Source: Zea mays (taxonomy: Eukaryota > Streptophyta > Magnoliopsida > Poales > Poaceae). Taken from it: a DNA stretch of 64,000 nucleotides. The notes beneath the pieces were generated by a model. That model worked only from the letters and a program-made list of their open reading frames with translations. It ran no database searches and was not told where the DNA came from. The first letter of the stretch is position 1, and every line of letters begins with the position of its first letter. This document shows positions 44,366 to 57,621 of this stretch, one piece after another. The DNA is taken from assembly GCF_902167145.1 (NCBI RefSeq), contig NC_050097.1:117151982-117215981 (forward strand). The letters run 5' to 3'. The position numbers were made by a program, and so were the translations under genes.

Positions 44366-47289
44366 AAAAGAATCTTGTCCCGAGATTCAGAGCGAAATAC
44401 CTTTAAGAGTAGAGAGGCATGTAACTCCTGTCCATACCAGTGATAGCATAAGATAGTTCCGAGTAGAGATGAGTACTCCAAGATGTTGGTTTCTCTAGGG
44501 GATATAACATGTATCACACTAACGATGCAAGGTTCCATATGTGTAGTTTGCTTTTTCTGATAACACTGTACTATCTGAGTCTGTTGAGAACGGTGGACAA
44601 ATGGATAGCAATTACACAAACCATATGAGAGCTTGTTCGGTTAGCTCTCAATCCATGTGGATTGAGTGGGATTGGATGAGTTTGAATCCCAAACAAGTCA
44701 AACTCCTTCTCAATTTTTCCAATTCCATCCAATCCATGTGTATTGAGAATAACCGAACAAGCCCTGAGATGGACTATCCACATGGTTAGGGAATACATGG
44801 ATTAATTCAGAGAGCGTGAACAACTCCTGCTTCTCAGCAGCAGGAAAAATAGATTTCTATTATGAGGACTAATCTGTTGTTTTCAACACTAACAGCTCCA
44901 AGATTTCACCTTTACAGTAAGGATTGCGAAAGGAACTTATATGTGTGCAGTCACTACCAAGGTCAAGAGAACAAAAACCTCACATGAAAGGGGTGAATTT
45001 TTTTTATCACACGATTAGACACATATGAGTTCTGATTTTTTATGGATATTTCTAAATTGGTAGTGAATTCGTTAAAGAGCACATTAAAGCGGTATGCTCC
45101 TTTTTTATTCAACAAAGATGGCAGATGTTGCTTGATCATTTCACAAACAATATAGGAATTGTTTCAAGGGAGAGGTCCATGAAAGATAACACATCAGTGT
45201 AGTTCCATAATTGATCCTAGCTAAAGACCTCGATACCAGCATGCGCCAAGCAGTATAACCTTGCGTGTACATTCACAAGGGGCTCTCAGTTTTGCGGCGG
45301 CACCATAAGTCATAAATCATGACACCATCATCGAACATCACCAATCATGAGTCTCACGTGGAAGAACTAGAGTATGCAGAGATGACATATCAATATAGTC
45401 TAATAATGGATTACAACTACTAACCGTGATATCAGCGCGTGCTGAGCAGCACAACCATGTGTGTACATTCACAGGAGGCCCTCGGTCTCGTCATGGCACC
45501 ATTGGTTTTAGTCATAATGCCGTTGCCAGACGTAATCAATAAGGAATCTCATACGACATAGACAAACTGAGCAAGATGGCAATATAGAAAAGAGACTCCA
45601 CCTGTAAGAATGATTACAAGTAGAGAGCAAATAGGTCTTGGCCCAATGAAAGGAACACGAGATTGCCAAAACCTAATTTGGTTGATGAGGGAGTACGATG
45701 GGAGACTGTTATTTCAGCCCCAAGCATATTTCTATGCCCATCGCAGCAATTTCAAGGTCAAGGATGAGCAACTAATTAGATACGCAGGAAAAACGATCGG
45801 AAGATTAAATTAATATGCCTTCGAGAGATATGAGGAAACCATTGGCATTAAATTCTAGAAAACGACTAGGCATTCCATTCCTAGGTTAGATGAGAAACCG
45901 ACAATGTGATCCTCAAGCAGAGGCAAACTAGAATAGGGATACCAATTTGCACCAACCGAACAAGTCGAAGCTTAGGAGGAAAACATGACCACTGAAGAGT
46001 CACGTATTAAACGACGAAAACACATACTCGAGATCCTTGTCTTAAGCTCATGTGCATTTATTTTCTAAGAGAAGATTGCCTAAACACCTATTTAGATAAG
46101 CTTGGTCCTAAAGTAACGATGGAAATTCAGACTCGTCCACTTTTGGAAAATGGGAAAAAAACTTTGGGGAATTAACATCGATTTGGGTCATGGCTCCTAT
46201 ATGAGGACATGGCCAAATTTTGAGTTTACACAAACATACCACCAACATTCTACCGGCACAAACACACTAGAACAAACACAAGTTGGACTAGCGGTTAAAT
46301 TAAGAAGAACCACAAACCACATAAAGACATGTCTAAAGGACCCAACAAACAAGACTAGAAATTTGCTTATATGAAAATAATGCTTCACACATTTTCCAAT
46401 TATTTATTATCGGAATAAAGATGAGGGAAGCACGTTTATTCACAATCACCAATTATTAGAATAAAGGTGAGAGAAGCATTTTTGTGCACAAACAACAAAC
46501 ACAATGCAACAATTAGAATGCATACTCGTCCTATTAGTCCTCACAAGTTTTGCCAACATAATATGGAAATAGCGTTTTATATCGGTGGCATATCTACGTT
46601 CTCTCTCGATATATTGCTAGTCGTCAGCTACACATACGGGTTCGAAGTTAGTGTACCTACAGAAAATTCCATCACAGCCCAGTGCCCATGATGCAATTCA
46701 CACATGACAGTTTATCACACTTTATACTCCATATATTTCTATATGGAGGTTAGCTCTTCATTAAGCGCCGAGCCACGCATAGGTGCCGCTGCCACACTTT
46801 AACCATAGGGCAACTCATTATGGTAACTCACCTTCTTACCTGAGTGTAGGTGCGTCGTTGCGAGTACATTACACTTCTCAGTATTCTCATGTTTGTATAC
46901 CCATACACACACATGGGGTACTGAATCCCAGAAAAATAATTACTCCACTTCGCAGCCTTCATATATACATATGTAAAACATGTATATAATCAAGCGCTTT
47001 TTATGCTCTTCCCTAGACCGACGTTTGTTCGGTCATGCACTCACATCTCACGTTACCTTGGTCGTCGATTCATTCAAAACTAAATGGCCTAAAAAACAAC
47101 ATTACACATGTATGCATTACCCTTACCAGGTTGTGGGTTAGTATTTTGATATAAGCCACCTGATAGTCCTTAATTTAGGGCTTAATAGAGGATGTCGCTA
47201 GCATTATCGTTTTTCAAATCTGTTAGGTTTTTCAAAAACCAAAAAATTATTTTGAAAATACGTATGTGACCGTATTATACTTAATCTTG
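44366..47289 (-). other. Non-coding interior of the LARD-like element
   Basis: About 2.9 kb with only short ORFs on either strand (the longest around 100 codons) that match no gag or pol motif. Contains a MITE at 44629-44764. The first segment after the left LTR (TCTTGTCCCGAGATTCAGAG on plus) is of a type often seen next to gypsy PPTs. Nothing else is recognisable. Confidence 0.65.
44629..44764. mobile_element. PIF/Harbinger-like MITE
   Basis: 136 bp with ends GAGCTTGTTCGGTTA and TAACCGAACAAGCCC and inner TCAATCCATGTGGATTGAG-type segments. Flanked by TGA at 44626-44628 and 44765-44767. Non-coding. Confidence 0.78.
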
Positions 47290-47301
47290 CTCTGATACCA
47301 G
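47290..47301 (-). other. tRNA-Met-type primer-binding site of the LARD-like element
   Basis: Minus-strand TGGTATCAGAGC, two bases inside the right LTR, which is therefore the 5' LTR. Confidence 0.92.
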
Positions 47302-47303
47302 CT

Positions 47304-50300
47304 GTGGTAGAACCTCCCAAGTTATTGGGCCCACATGCACCTGCCCTTGTCTTAAAGACCTCAGACGGCTATGCATGTGCACTAGATAACTTAACAGGAT
47401 CCGTCCGAGTGTCCCTAGGACAACGAATAAACCACTTACAACCAGGATCGCAAGATTAGGTAAACACAAATCACACACCGACATTTGCAGCGGGATTTCT
47501 TTATTACAAAAAGTTACAAGTTACAACAAAACTTACATTATATTTATCGGAGTGGTTACAAAAACAAGTGTTTCAAAAGAATTACACTTTAAAATGTTAT
47601 AGAATATTTGTAAATTTGAAATGCATGCTAGCTTAAGTTATAATCCTCATTAAAGAAACTATAGAAGGGATATACTTATATAAGAAGGCTGAGCCCACCG
47701 GCACTTAGCACCATCCACAACAGAACAAAATTACAACCTAAAAACAACAGGGAATAAAACCCTGAGTACGCAATTACTCAGCAATACTTACCCGACTAAA
47801 GAAAAGACTCTCAAGGGTATGCTGGTTTGTTGAGAATCAAGGTAAAGCTTATCAAATTTCAAAGACTCATTTTTACAGAAAAGCTTACTAGTAGTGGATA
47901 CGTATGTCAAAATTTTACATCACAAGTTAAGTACTTTTCCTGAATCTAGATTTGCCTAATCTAGAGCATTCACTTGTCCTATACTAGCTTTCTTTTAAAA
48001 TCAAAATTTTGTTTCGCTTGTTATCTACGATGAAGGGCAGTGATCCAGTCTTCATATCCGAGAAGTAACGACGATCCGAATCGATTAATACCTAGCTGGG
48101 GATCTCCAACCACACGACATATGTAGCACTTAACCCTTGCATATGTCTACCATTCCCACGGATCTTCCACTACGTGAATCGATCCGCGCCACCTGAGAGC
48201 ATAGTACTCCCCATGCAGCCTCTTGCCAGGGGGTACATGCTACTCTCGCCATCTCTCCACTCCAAGTGCGCGATTGTCTTTTCACATAGGGAATAGCCGG
48301 GTTCAGGCTTACCCATGACGAGATATGTGGCCAGTTAAAAGGTCCTAGATCATCAGGCCAACAATCGGTACGGTCCTTAATCGACACAGACGGGCGACCT
48401 TTCCTGCTCAACGTCTGGTCTTAATTTAAACTATTTCAAAACTTTGGCACCTGACAGAGGGGCCATGCCTGGATAATGAATTTATCAACGTCTTGATGCC
48501 TTCATTATCCCAAGCCCATTTTCTAGTTTGTAAAAAAACATGAGTCATAGATCAAAACCATTTTTCTTAGTCTATCAGCATGACTAAGCATCTCTAGCTT
48601 TTATAAAATAGGTGACAAGGTATGGTAATCAATCTTTCAAGGATGGTAATGCATCAAGTGTTTAATCAATCAACTCATATCACCTAATGCAGCATATAAG
48701 TGATAAAATTTTGTAAATACAAGTGAGGTGGCAAATGCATCGGGGCTTGCCTAGGATAAACACTACATTAGTGTGGTTAGATGACGACCACTTGGTGAGC
48801 ATCTTCCATGAGATTATATTCATATCAACTTAAATACTTAAAACACTTATGTGCACTACCCATCGACGGTTTTCATATTTCAATAGAAACAAACATATAC
48901 AACTATAAGACTCCATTAATCAAGACAAGAACTAACCACATCTAGTTACCCACACAAAAGAAACTTCAAGCAATCATTTCATACTTGCTGAATTTGGACA
49001 GCAGAACAACAGCTATTTGTTTAGCTCATAACTCACAAAATATACATCCAAAATAGTAAACTAGGACTTTCTGGAAATCTTATAAAGTCCTCTATAACTT
49101 TTGTATTATCATCATTACAAGATTTGACCTTTAGAAAGGTCAAACAGAACTAAACATAAATTATGTCCAGATTTGGACAGAATTCAACTACTTACTTCAA
49201 AAATCCATAACGGGAGTTTCAGGCATTCCAATTAGGTGATCCTAGACTTTTTAGAAAGCTCATAGAATTGTCTACAATTCATTTATAAACATCTTAGGTT
49301 AATTCAATGCATATAAAGGTCAAAAGACATAAGAAAGGCTCTGCTGTTCAAATTTGGACAGATTTAGAGATTGCACTTCAAACAGCTATAACTTTACTTA
49401 TAGATCACCAAAAAGGGTGATCCAAAATTTGTTAGAAATCTTAAGAAAAGTACTACAATTCTTCTATAATTACTAAGGGTTGATTCTCAATTTAGCTTAG
49501 CCAAACAATCCAATTTTCGAAACCTGTACAGAATTTGGACAGATTCTGAAACTGGACTTGGAAAAATCATAACTCCTAAACTACTAAACCTATGGTCATG
49601 AAATTTTTACACAAGTGAGATAAAGAAATTATATACAACTTTTATATATCACACATTCACAGAAAATATGATTTACTTCACTAAACTAGCTGCACAATTA
49701 AAACTGTACCTGCATCCCTAAACAGCAAGAATCCTAATTTAACTCCTATATTAGGGCTAAAACCACCTAATCTAACAAGACATTTCAATAACACTTCAGA
49801 TGTAACTACACGAGATATAAAGCCAATTCTAAGCCACAAGTATCATGACCGATGTATTACCAATTAGTTGAGTTAAAAGATTCATATCTACTTGAACATT
49901 CCATACCCAAACACTTGGGATTTTTTTGCTCCTCAACAAAAATACAACCATACACACAATTAATAGCAGGCAACCGACGCCTATACGGAATTGAACAGAG
50001 AACGAACATCGAGATCTCACCGGGGTGACGACAACACAATCGGGATTGCACAGATCAAGGTGCAGCACGCTGCGACATTTTGTCGAGCACATCGAGTGCA
50101 GGATAATAAGAACAGTGAGGGGGCTCACCAAGGGTGTGCTATATCGTGTTGGGGCTGCGCGGATCGGATCGACGCACGCGACGTGGAGATCGCGGGGCTG
50201 CTGCTGCTCATGCATGGAGGAGGTCGACGGAGGCAGAATGACAACCGAACAGGGGTTGCGCAGATCGACGGCGGAGCTCGCTGCGCGACGATGCCGGGAC

Positions 50301-51536
50301 GTCTGCACATATCGACGGCGAGACGAGCAGCGCTAGGTGTTGACTGGAAGGAGCAGCGAGACAAACGTGACCAAGCCTGGGATGGAGTCGCAACGACCGG
50401 CGGCGAGCTGCTCACCGGCAGGAGATGAAGGGCGCTGATGCCCACAACCAAGGCGAGGACGAGTGGATGAGCAAGGGCGAGCTCGACCATGGAGGGGCGC
50501 CGACCAGGGAAGTGCAAGGTCGAGCACCAGGGAAGTGGGCGTCGCTGGTGGCAGCCATGGGGAATGGCAAGGAAGAATGGCCTTTGTTTCTAGAGTGTGG
50601 AAGATAGCTAGGAATTGTATAAGGGAGGGGAAAACGCTAGTAACCTGGACAAGGAAAAAGCACGGCAAGGAGATAATGCCGTGGTCTTAAGCAGGGATAG
50701 GATAAGGATAATTCAGATTTTTGTTTCTCCAATTTGTAACAAAAGAAAACACCTATGAAATCTAGGATTTGAATCCGAACGAGATCCAAATAGACCAATC
50801 AAAACAATATCAATTTTAATATTTTTGGACTACGCTAATAATGGTAGGTATTTTCAGGATCAGACAAATTTCCATAGTTGTAGACAGTGGAACAAATTAA
50901 TCACGAGTACTTAGTTCGGTTCTAGTTATCTCGGTCCGATTTAATTTTGCATCAATATTGTTGTCGCCGAGTTCTAATAATATTTGCTTAGGACATCAAT
51001 CACAAGAGTGGGTCGGGATTCCAAATTCATGTTCTCTTAATCCATAAATTTTAAACAGACACAAGACTCAACATTTCGCGAAATAAATACGCGAGATCGA
51101 TGCAGCATCGAAATTGTGATCCTCTCGGAAGCGACGTCACACATCGTTCACGTGGGTGAGAGGCTGTGCACTGTCCAGACACCGGTTAGCAACTGCCACG
51201 CGCCATGATGCCAGGCCACAGAGAGACACGTGTAACGCAAACGTGAAAGAATTTCAAACGAAGTTTAAGAAATCAGATCCGATTTCAAGGATATTAGTTT
51301 GGGCAAGACATCGATGGCTCAACCCAAACGATATTGGATTCAATGTTTTGGAAGATTACTAAAGTCTGAATTTTTGCAAAATAATTTAGGACAATTTAAA
51401 CAGATGGAGATAGACACTATATCAAAATCGTGATAAACGAAGATGATTAAAATTTAGTGTCCATTTTATTCACCGCTATCACGTGTTAAAGTCCGCACTC
51501 GTGGTCGAGCCAACGATAAACACCTGGGGTGTTACA
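47304..51536 (-). repeat. Right LTR of the LARD-like element (4233 bp)
   Basis: Lacks the segment corresponding to 39246-39813 of the left LTR; the breakpoint is a 6-bp TTCCAT repeat. It retains 47505-48404, missing from the left. It contains the empty CACTA site at 50514-50516. Confidence 0.9.
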
Positions 51537-51541
51537 CGCGG

Positions 51542-52420
51542 TGGCTCCGAGGCTCGACGAACGAGTCGATGGTGGCGCTCCTCAGCGAACTTTCACGAGG
51601 CACTGCGAGCGCATGGGAGAGGAGGTTAGTTGGGTGCTGTGGGGGGGGAATGAGACGAGCAGAGGAGGGGTTACCACCAGGGGGGTTATGCCTTGGCTCG
51701 CGATCGTGTCCGCGATCCACGCAGACGTGGGCATGACGGGCATGGTGTGGGCAGGTGGCGGTTGCGGCGAGGAACGAGAGCTGACAGGTGGGCCCGGTCG
51801 GGATGTCGTGCGCGTTGGGGGGAAGGGATGAGCGCGCTGTCGTGCGGGACTCGCTGCTCAGTGGACCCGGGGTCGCGGACGCGCACGGGCGAGTCGCCTG
51901 GCGGGCGGGCACCACTGCGCGGGATAGGGAGGGGGAAGAGAGTGACAGGTGGGTCCCGCGGGGCAGGTTCCCCTCAGACGAGTCGCGGAGCGCGGGTGCT
52001 CGTGGGCCGCACGCCGAGGCGGGCCCAAGGTAGGGAGGGGGAGAGGGGAGGCGACTGGGTGGGCTGTTGGGTGGGCCTAAGCTAAGAATGCGGAGGAAAC
52101 ATGTTTTTCTCCTTTTCTAATTATTTTCCCTTTTTCCTTTTATCTCTATTTTGAACTCAACACAAATTTGCCCTAATTCAACTTCAAATAATTCAAACAT
52201 GTGCATCCAACAAAAGAATAATCTAGCTCAGCATGATGCAACATTCCATGACTCCCATAGGTTTTGATATAATAAAGAAATAATCTATCTCCCAAATACA
52301 AGACATAACTCTAATAAAAAGAAGAGAGAAGAAAACTAGAGATAGAGAAACAAGGGGTAACACCTAAATTTGGTAGATATGAGAGATGAAATTGTATACC
52401 CCCAAATTCAGGGTGTTACA
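51542..52420 (-). mobile_element. Right part of the GC-rich gypsy-type LTR hosting the LARD-like element
   Basis: Very GC-rich to about 52080, then an AT-rich segment ending CAGGGTGTTACA. On minus the LTR starts TGTAACACCCTGAATTTG. The overlapping ORFs at 51529-52085 are compositional and unsupported. Confidence 0.6.
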
Positions 52421-53423
52421 TGCACCCAAAGGGTGTAGTCCCCGAGCTTTGAGTTGATTTGACCATCAATCAGTTTGAAAGTCCAAAATCTGCTTTGAGA
52501 ATGTCTTTCCTTGTAGTCTTTGAAAATTTTCTGATGGTATCCTCCATGCAGCCCCTAAACCTCAAGCTGATTAAGATAATCTGGTTGAGGATCAAGCAAC
52601 TTGTTCCTCCTGAGTGGTCTTAGTGAGGTGGGCAGCAGCACTCAAGCTGGCAAAGTGGTTAGTGCGGTGCGCGATAACGCAGCCCCTGAGCGGACGAGGC
52701 CGTGGTGTAGCCTCTCAGAGTCGACGAACCAGCGAGTCGACGAGGTGGGCAACGACCCAGCCCCTGCCAGTGAAGCAGTGAGTCGGCAAGGCGGGCGATG
52801 ACCCAGCCCTCAAGCTAGTGGAGCAGGGAGTTAGCAAGGCGAGCGATGTAGTAATGATGCAACGAGGCGAGCGATGGCTCAATCCCCTAGCCGGAGAAGC
52901 AATGAGTCGACGAGGCGGGCAGCAGTCTAGCACCCAAGTTGTCGGAGTGGTCGGCGAGCTTGATGTTTGATCATGTAATTTTGACTACTGAACTTTGAAG
53001 ACCCTATTAAAACTTACCTATAACCTGCATGTTAGTTAAGGATATTTTGGTGGCATGAAAAGAAAATGTAGGAAAAATGCTGTGTGAAGGAGATTTGTTT
53101 GAGTTTATCTGTGACATGAAGTAAGAATTGAGTCTATGCTGTCAAGGTGCGGTGAGAGTGCATAACGATGCTCATGGGTCTGAGTGCAACCTTTGGTGAT
53201 TGCCTCCGTAAAGTAGGACTTGAGTGCACCCTGAACCAAGCGGGGCATGTAGCACCGAACTAGGGTGAGACTTCGCTGCCCGAGCCGATGCCTCATGTAA
53301 GTAAGGGCTTAGAGGTCACCTAAGAGTCAAGCGAGGTATGTAGCACTGAACTAGGGTCGGACTTCGCCGCCCGAGCCGATTGCTTCGTGTGATAGGGTAT
53401 GGTGTGCACCCTTTGTTTGTAAG
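52421..53423 (-). mobile_element. 3' non-coding remnant of the decayed Tat-lineage element
   Basis: On minus it ends with a PPT-like CTCGGGGACTACACCC and a partial GGGTGCA arm cut off at 52421. It includes degenerate repeats of about 55-60 bp built on GAGTCGACGAGG (52700-52930), and two 110-bp-class units with GTAGCACCGAACTAGGGT (53245 and 53340). TSD GTAAG (53419-53423) of the Zeon-like insertion marks its right edge; it resumes at 60928. Confidence 0.65.
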
Positions 53424-54093
53424 TGTTGGGGACTTGTTCTCAAATGCTATGAATTAAGAACAAGGCAACATAAAATGTTAAAGGTTAATGCCCTTCTTCC
53501 TTCAAAGCATTATTTCCCCTAGGATATAATGATCTTCAGACAAAGGTCATGAAGGATGTACCTTCATCATCGCGGTATATGTTAATAGAAGAAGAAGCAT
53601 ACAAAATATAAGAGACAACATGAATAATCACATGACATTATTAATACATATTTATTACATTATCATAGATATACAGAAACAATATTAAATTACATTTATA
53701 CCTTCGGCTTGACAGAAGGTGAAAGTACAAGTGTGATGCACGAGCGAGTACCAGTCAGCGTGAACAGTACGAGGGTACTATTCATCTATTTATAGACACA
53801 AGGCGCAGCCTGTGTAAATTTACATTCATGCCCTTTATATTTACTATTGACTTATGGATAAACCAACGAGGACTAAATAGTCTTTTCCCCTTTAGGTCGG
53901 TTCCTTTTTCCGCCACTTTGTCGAAGCTCCCTTACGTGTAGCTTCGGAGCAACATCAGCCTTCGTCTCAATCATGCTCTTCACATCTCGTATGGTTTTAA
54001 CCCGAGTCCGAAGGTGCCTGTTCATATGTCACACTTGGAAAACATTGTTAAATCATGTTTTTGAGGACCTTCGGAAGACGAAGGCCCCCAACA
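53424..54093 (-). repeat. 3' LTR of the Zeon-like element
   Basis: 670 bp. Minus-strand TATA-type CTATAAATAG at about 53788-53797. Same length as the 5' copy. Confidence 0.95.
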
Positions 54094-54105
54094 GTAGCCC
54101 CTCGC
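54094..54105 (-). other. Polypurine tract of the Zeon-like element
   Basis: Minus-strand GCGAGGGGCTAC directly before the 3' LTR. Confidence 0.75.
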
Positions 54106-54248
54106 AATATTAATTTGTTAAGATAACGAATTCAGACTGCGACATGGACGAAGGCCTTAAGCCAAAGGTCCGGAAATACATCTTCCCTTCGCTAGAATAG
54201 CAATAATCAATGACAGACTGGCCCCTCCAATCTACAGCGCACTAGGTG

Positions 54249-54257
54249 TATAAATAG
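54249..54257 (+). promoter_or_regulatory. TATA box for the antisense gene of the Zeon-like element
   Basis: TATAAATAG on plus, outside the LTR, 150-158 bp upstream of ATG 54407 and directed against gag. A pyrimidine-rich leader with CTCTTGCTCACTAGCAC follows. Confidence 0.55.
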
Positions 54258-54406
54258 GAGCTCACATCAGCTGCATTTGATACGCTGTTTCTGCTATTTG
54301 CATTATTTTCTCAATCTTATAGCTCTTGCTCACTAGCACTTGCTAGATTTTCAAGCTCTCTGAGCTTCGGTTTAAAAGATGTGTTCTCACCATTTCTGGA
54401 GAAAAG

Positions 54407-57400
54407 ATGTCTCAGGAAAAGAAGGTTGTGGCGGAGATGAAGCTGACTGAAGAGGAGAAGCTATTTGAGGAGAAGGAGGCTGTGAATCCTTATATTGCTG
54501 GATTTGTCGATTCGATGGCAAAAACAAACATAGAGAAAATTACTAAAGAGATACTAGAAGGTTTATTTGAAGATACTGGTGACAGCGATAACTATGATGT
54601 GGAAAGTGGGGATGAGGATTCTGAGGATCGGCCTTGGAGGCCAAGTCATTCAATCTTCGGAAAATCAACCATCAAATAGAGTCATCTTGAGAACATGAGA
54701 GGAAGGTATTTTCGGGACATGTCTATTATGAGGGCTGGCGGAGACAACAACATCCCTGCCCCTGAGGACAACGAAGTTGTGATTTACTAAAGCTTCTTCA
54801 AGGCTGGGCTTCGGTTCCCTTTGAGTAAGTTTGTAGTTGAAGTGTTGAAGACCTACCAAATCTTCCTTCATCAGATCACCCCCGAAGCCATAATAAGGAT
54901 GGGGATTTTTGTCTGGGCAGTAAGGAGTCAAGGGCTAGAGCCAAGCGCGAAGTGCTTTTGTAGTATGCACGAACTTCTATATGAGACGAAGGCCATGGGT
55001 AAAGAACAGTACCACAACAACTCCGGTTGTTATGGATTTATCGCCCGCCCCAACGCAAGCCACTCGATGCCGACATTTTGGAAAAGATGGCCCGGGGCCT
55101 GGATGGAAGAGTGGTTTTATGTGAAAAATGATCTAAAGACGAGGGAAGACATAAAAGAAATCATTATGCACCCCATCTGGTCCCGCTTCGGCCTCCGAAG
55201 GCCGAAGGTCGAAATTGATGACGCCGCCGAAGCATGTCAGAAGGCCTTCAGTACTATTTGCTCCTTCATTGGCACAAGAGATTTAATTCAGGAACATATA
55301 GCATTCAGAGTATGGCCGCTTGTAGAAAGCTGGGAAATGCCGAAGGAGACCATCACTAACTCTAGCGAAGGTGGGTTGGTCCGGCTGAAGTATACATTCA
55401 GGTTTAGGGATAAGTTTGATGAACCAAACGACGACTGGCTGAAGTGCATCGAAGCTTCAAGTGATGAACTGCTTGGAGCTTATTCCAAAACGGAAGACAA
55501 TGCCTTGTCCACAGCCTTCGGGGGTCAGAATAAAAAAAGGTTGAACAGGGTATTCGATGCTATTGGCTTCGTATACCCTGACTATTGTTACCCACTGCGA
55601 GGGCAAGGGGTAAAAAGAAAGATTGTTGTTTCTGGAAAGGTTGTCGCTTCGGCCATCACAGCTGAGCCGAAGGGCAAGAAGATGAAGGTTCTGACTCACC
55701 GGCCGCGTTACATCGAACCGGCTGCGATACCTAAATTTGGTGAAGGGGCCTCTTCGGCTACCAAAACAAAAGAAATTGTTCCTCCTGCGCAGAGGACTGA
55801 AGAGCCGACTATAATGCCGAAGTTACCATCAGCTGAGCTAGTTGAGACGAAGGCTGATAAGGATAAGGCTGAAGGGTCAAAAATTGAAGAAATAATAAAA
55901 ATGCTAGAGATTTTGAGCCCTCCATCAGAGGTAACAGTGCCGAAGGCACAAAAGGGTTATGCCGCAACTCCTAAGAGGAGAAGGATGGCAAATTTGCTAG
56001 ATGTTGTGTTAGAAACAATAAAAACCTTGAGTCCTGCTCCTTCAAGAAAAATTGCCGAAGCTTCCAAAGCGCAAGTCGAAGCTGAAACGAAGCAGGCGGA
56101 AGTCGAAGTTGCAACAATTCAAGCTGAAACCGAAGCTAGGCCTTCAGAGCCCACTAAGACAGAGACTGTCGTAGTTGAAGAAAAGGCAACAGAGCAAATT
56201 GCGTCTAAAAAGGTTGAAGCTCCTGCTTCCGAAGCTTCAAAAGAAAGCACTGATTACATCATTCGTCATGCTTCGGGGAAGAGACTTTCTCAAGAAGAAA
56301 AGCTAGAAGCACTACACTATGCCCAAAAATTAAAATACCCGAAGGGGGCATTAGTGTTTAATGGCAGTGGGGAAGAAGATTTTTTGTACTGTCTCCCGGA
56401 TAATAAAGAGATATTCGTTTGTCGGGAGATAGGTAGAAGCATCGGATTCCCGAAGCTGGAAGATGGCCTTTCAATCTTATCGAAGGATGAGCTTGCTGAC
56501 AGCTTAGCATATAATAGCATAAAGGTATAAAAGCTAATTTTGTATTTGAAAACAAAATATTTTATTTGCTATACTTAATTCTGTCCTCCTCTTGCAGGGC
56601 TTAATTCTTAGCAATGCGCTTAGGGCTCAGAAAAACATTGAAGATGAAGGATATACGATGGCTTTGAACAACCTTCGTTCAGAGGTAATTGAATTAAGAA
56701 ACGAAGGTCTTGAAAAAAACAAAATTTTGATTTCATTAGTAAACAAAAGTGAAAGAAGATGAAGCTAGTTTCAAGGCTCAGGCCAAAATCCAAAAGAATG
56801 AAATTGAAGACCTTCAGAAACAGTTGGCAGAAGCCAAAGAAAAATGCGCACTCGCAGAAGCTAACCGAGAGATTAGCGAATATTGGAAAAAAACCATTTA
56901 GAGAAAACTGTTGAAGATCTTCGCGCATCCAAGGAAAGATGCTTTGAAAAATCCTTGGGCTGCGTGAAGAAAATAAAGACTAGCTTCGCCAACGTGGGCA
57001 CCTACTCTTCCGAAGAAAACTTCATACGAGGCGACCCCGAAGGTGTTATTGAGTGGATAAGTGGAGAGGCCGAAGCCTTCGAAGAGATTTTAAGTGACCG
57101 CGGGGATGTTTGCGCGTTTTCCGGTGCGCGGGGAATTTCAGCCATCTTGGAGAAGGCGGGGATGCGACCATATCAAGACCCTGGCCCAGGCCGAAGCTGC
57201 CTTCTCCGTGGATGATACAAAGGATCCCTCAGCTGAAGCAAGTTTAATGGGTGGGAAATTTTATAATGACATCTGGGTAAATGGTGGCCGAGAGATGGCT
57301 CACGAAATTATGAAGAAAAGTGAAAAAGACATTCATGACGCCCGAGTAGAAGCAAAACAAGCCGAAGAAGCTGCAGAGCGTGAAAAACGTATAGGTATTG

Positions 57401-57621
57401 TTTCGTGGCCTTTAGCTTCGGCATTTGTTTTTATGGCTTCAGACTAATTAACTTTTTCCACTGTAGCTGAATTATCTCCGCCACCGGAACCGTTCGATCC
57501 CCTGGCTGATCCAGAAATGAAGGAAGCACTGGAGATCATTAATATGGCTGAATCTATTGTTGACGAAGTCGTCAATAAATTGCTAAATGAAGTTGCGGAG
57601 AAGATCCTAAAAGAAGACTAG
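54407..57621 (+). pseudogene. Antisense spliced PF04195-type gene of the Zeon-like element
   Basis: Function unknown; homologous in layout to the antisense gene of the Grande copy. Exons 54407-56524, 56598-57394, 57467-57621; introns of 73 and 72 bp with GT-AG ends. In-frame stops lie at 54677-54679 and 54788-54790. Three one-base frameshifts sit in exon 2: in A-runs near 56745 and 56886, and near 57160. The N-terminus is acidic (EEEKLFEEKEAVNPYIAGF). A PF04195-type domain spans about residues 130-290 (LRFPLSKFVVEVLK, HQITPEAIIRMGIFVWAV, PGAWMEEWFYVKNDL). A Lys/Glu/Ala-rich linker follows, then a coiled coil (IEDLQKQLAEAKEKCALAEA) and an acidic C-terminus (VVNKLLNEVAEKILKED). Two stops and three frameshifts make this copy a pseudogene. 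Confidence 0.78.

Larger units (their letters stand above)
38642..51536 (-). mobile_element. LARD-like LTR retrotransposon, 12.9 kb, no gag-pol
   Basis: Flanked by a perfect 5-bp TSD CGCGG (38637-38641 and 51537-51541). LTRs at 38642-44353 and 47304-51536 begin TGTGG and end TTACA on plus; on minus they are TGTAACACC...CTACCACA. A tRNA-Met-type PBS and a PPT both give minus orientation. The 2.95-kb interior carries no recognisable gag, protease, RT or integrase. Very long LTRs with a short non-coding interior define LARD-type elements, which must be mobilised by an autonomous relative. Family name not identified. Confidence 0.85.

Noticed and set aside
45610..45813. 67-codon ORF in the LARD interior as a gag remnant
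   Set aside because: No gag or zinc-knuckle motif, no continuation in any frame.
51529..52085. Overlapping Arg/Gly-rich ORFs
   Set aside because: Compositional ORFs in a GC-rich LTR; no start context, motif or homology recognised.
38310..52420. Solo-LTR interpretation of the GC-rich host LTR with its own TSD
   Set aside because: The right flank TGCAC was not found at the left border; the left end may be truncated, so no TSD claim is made.
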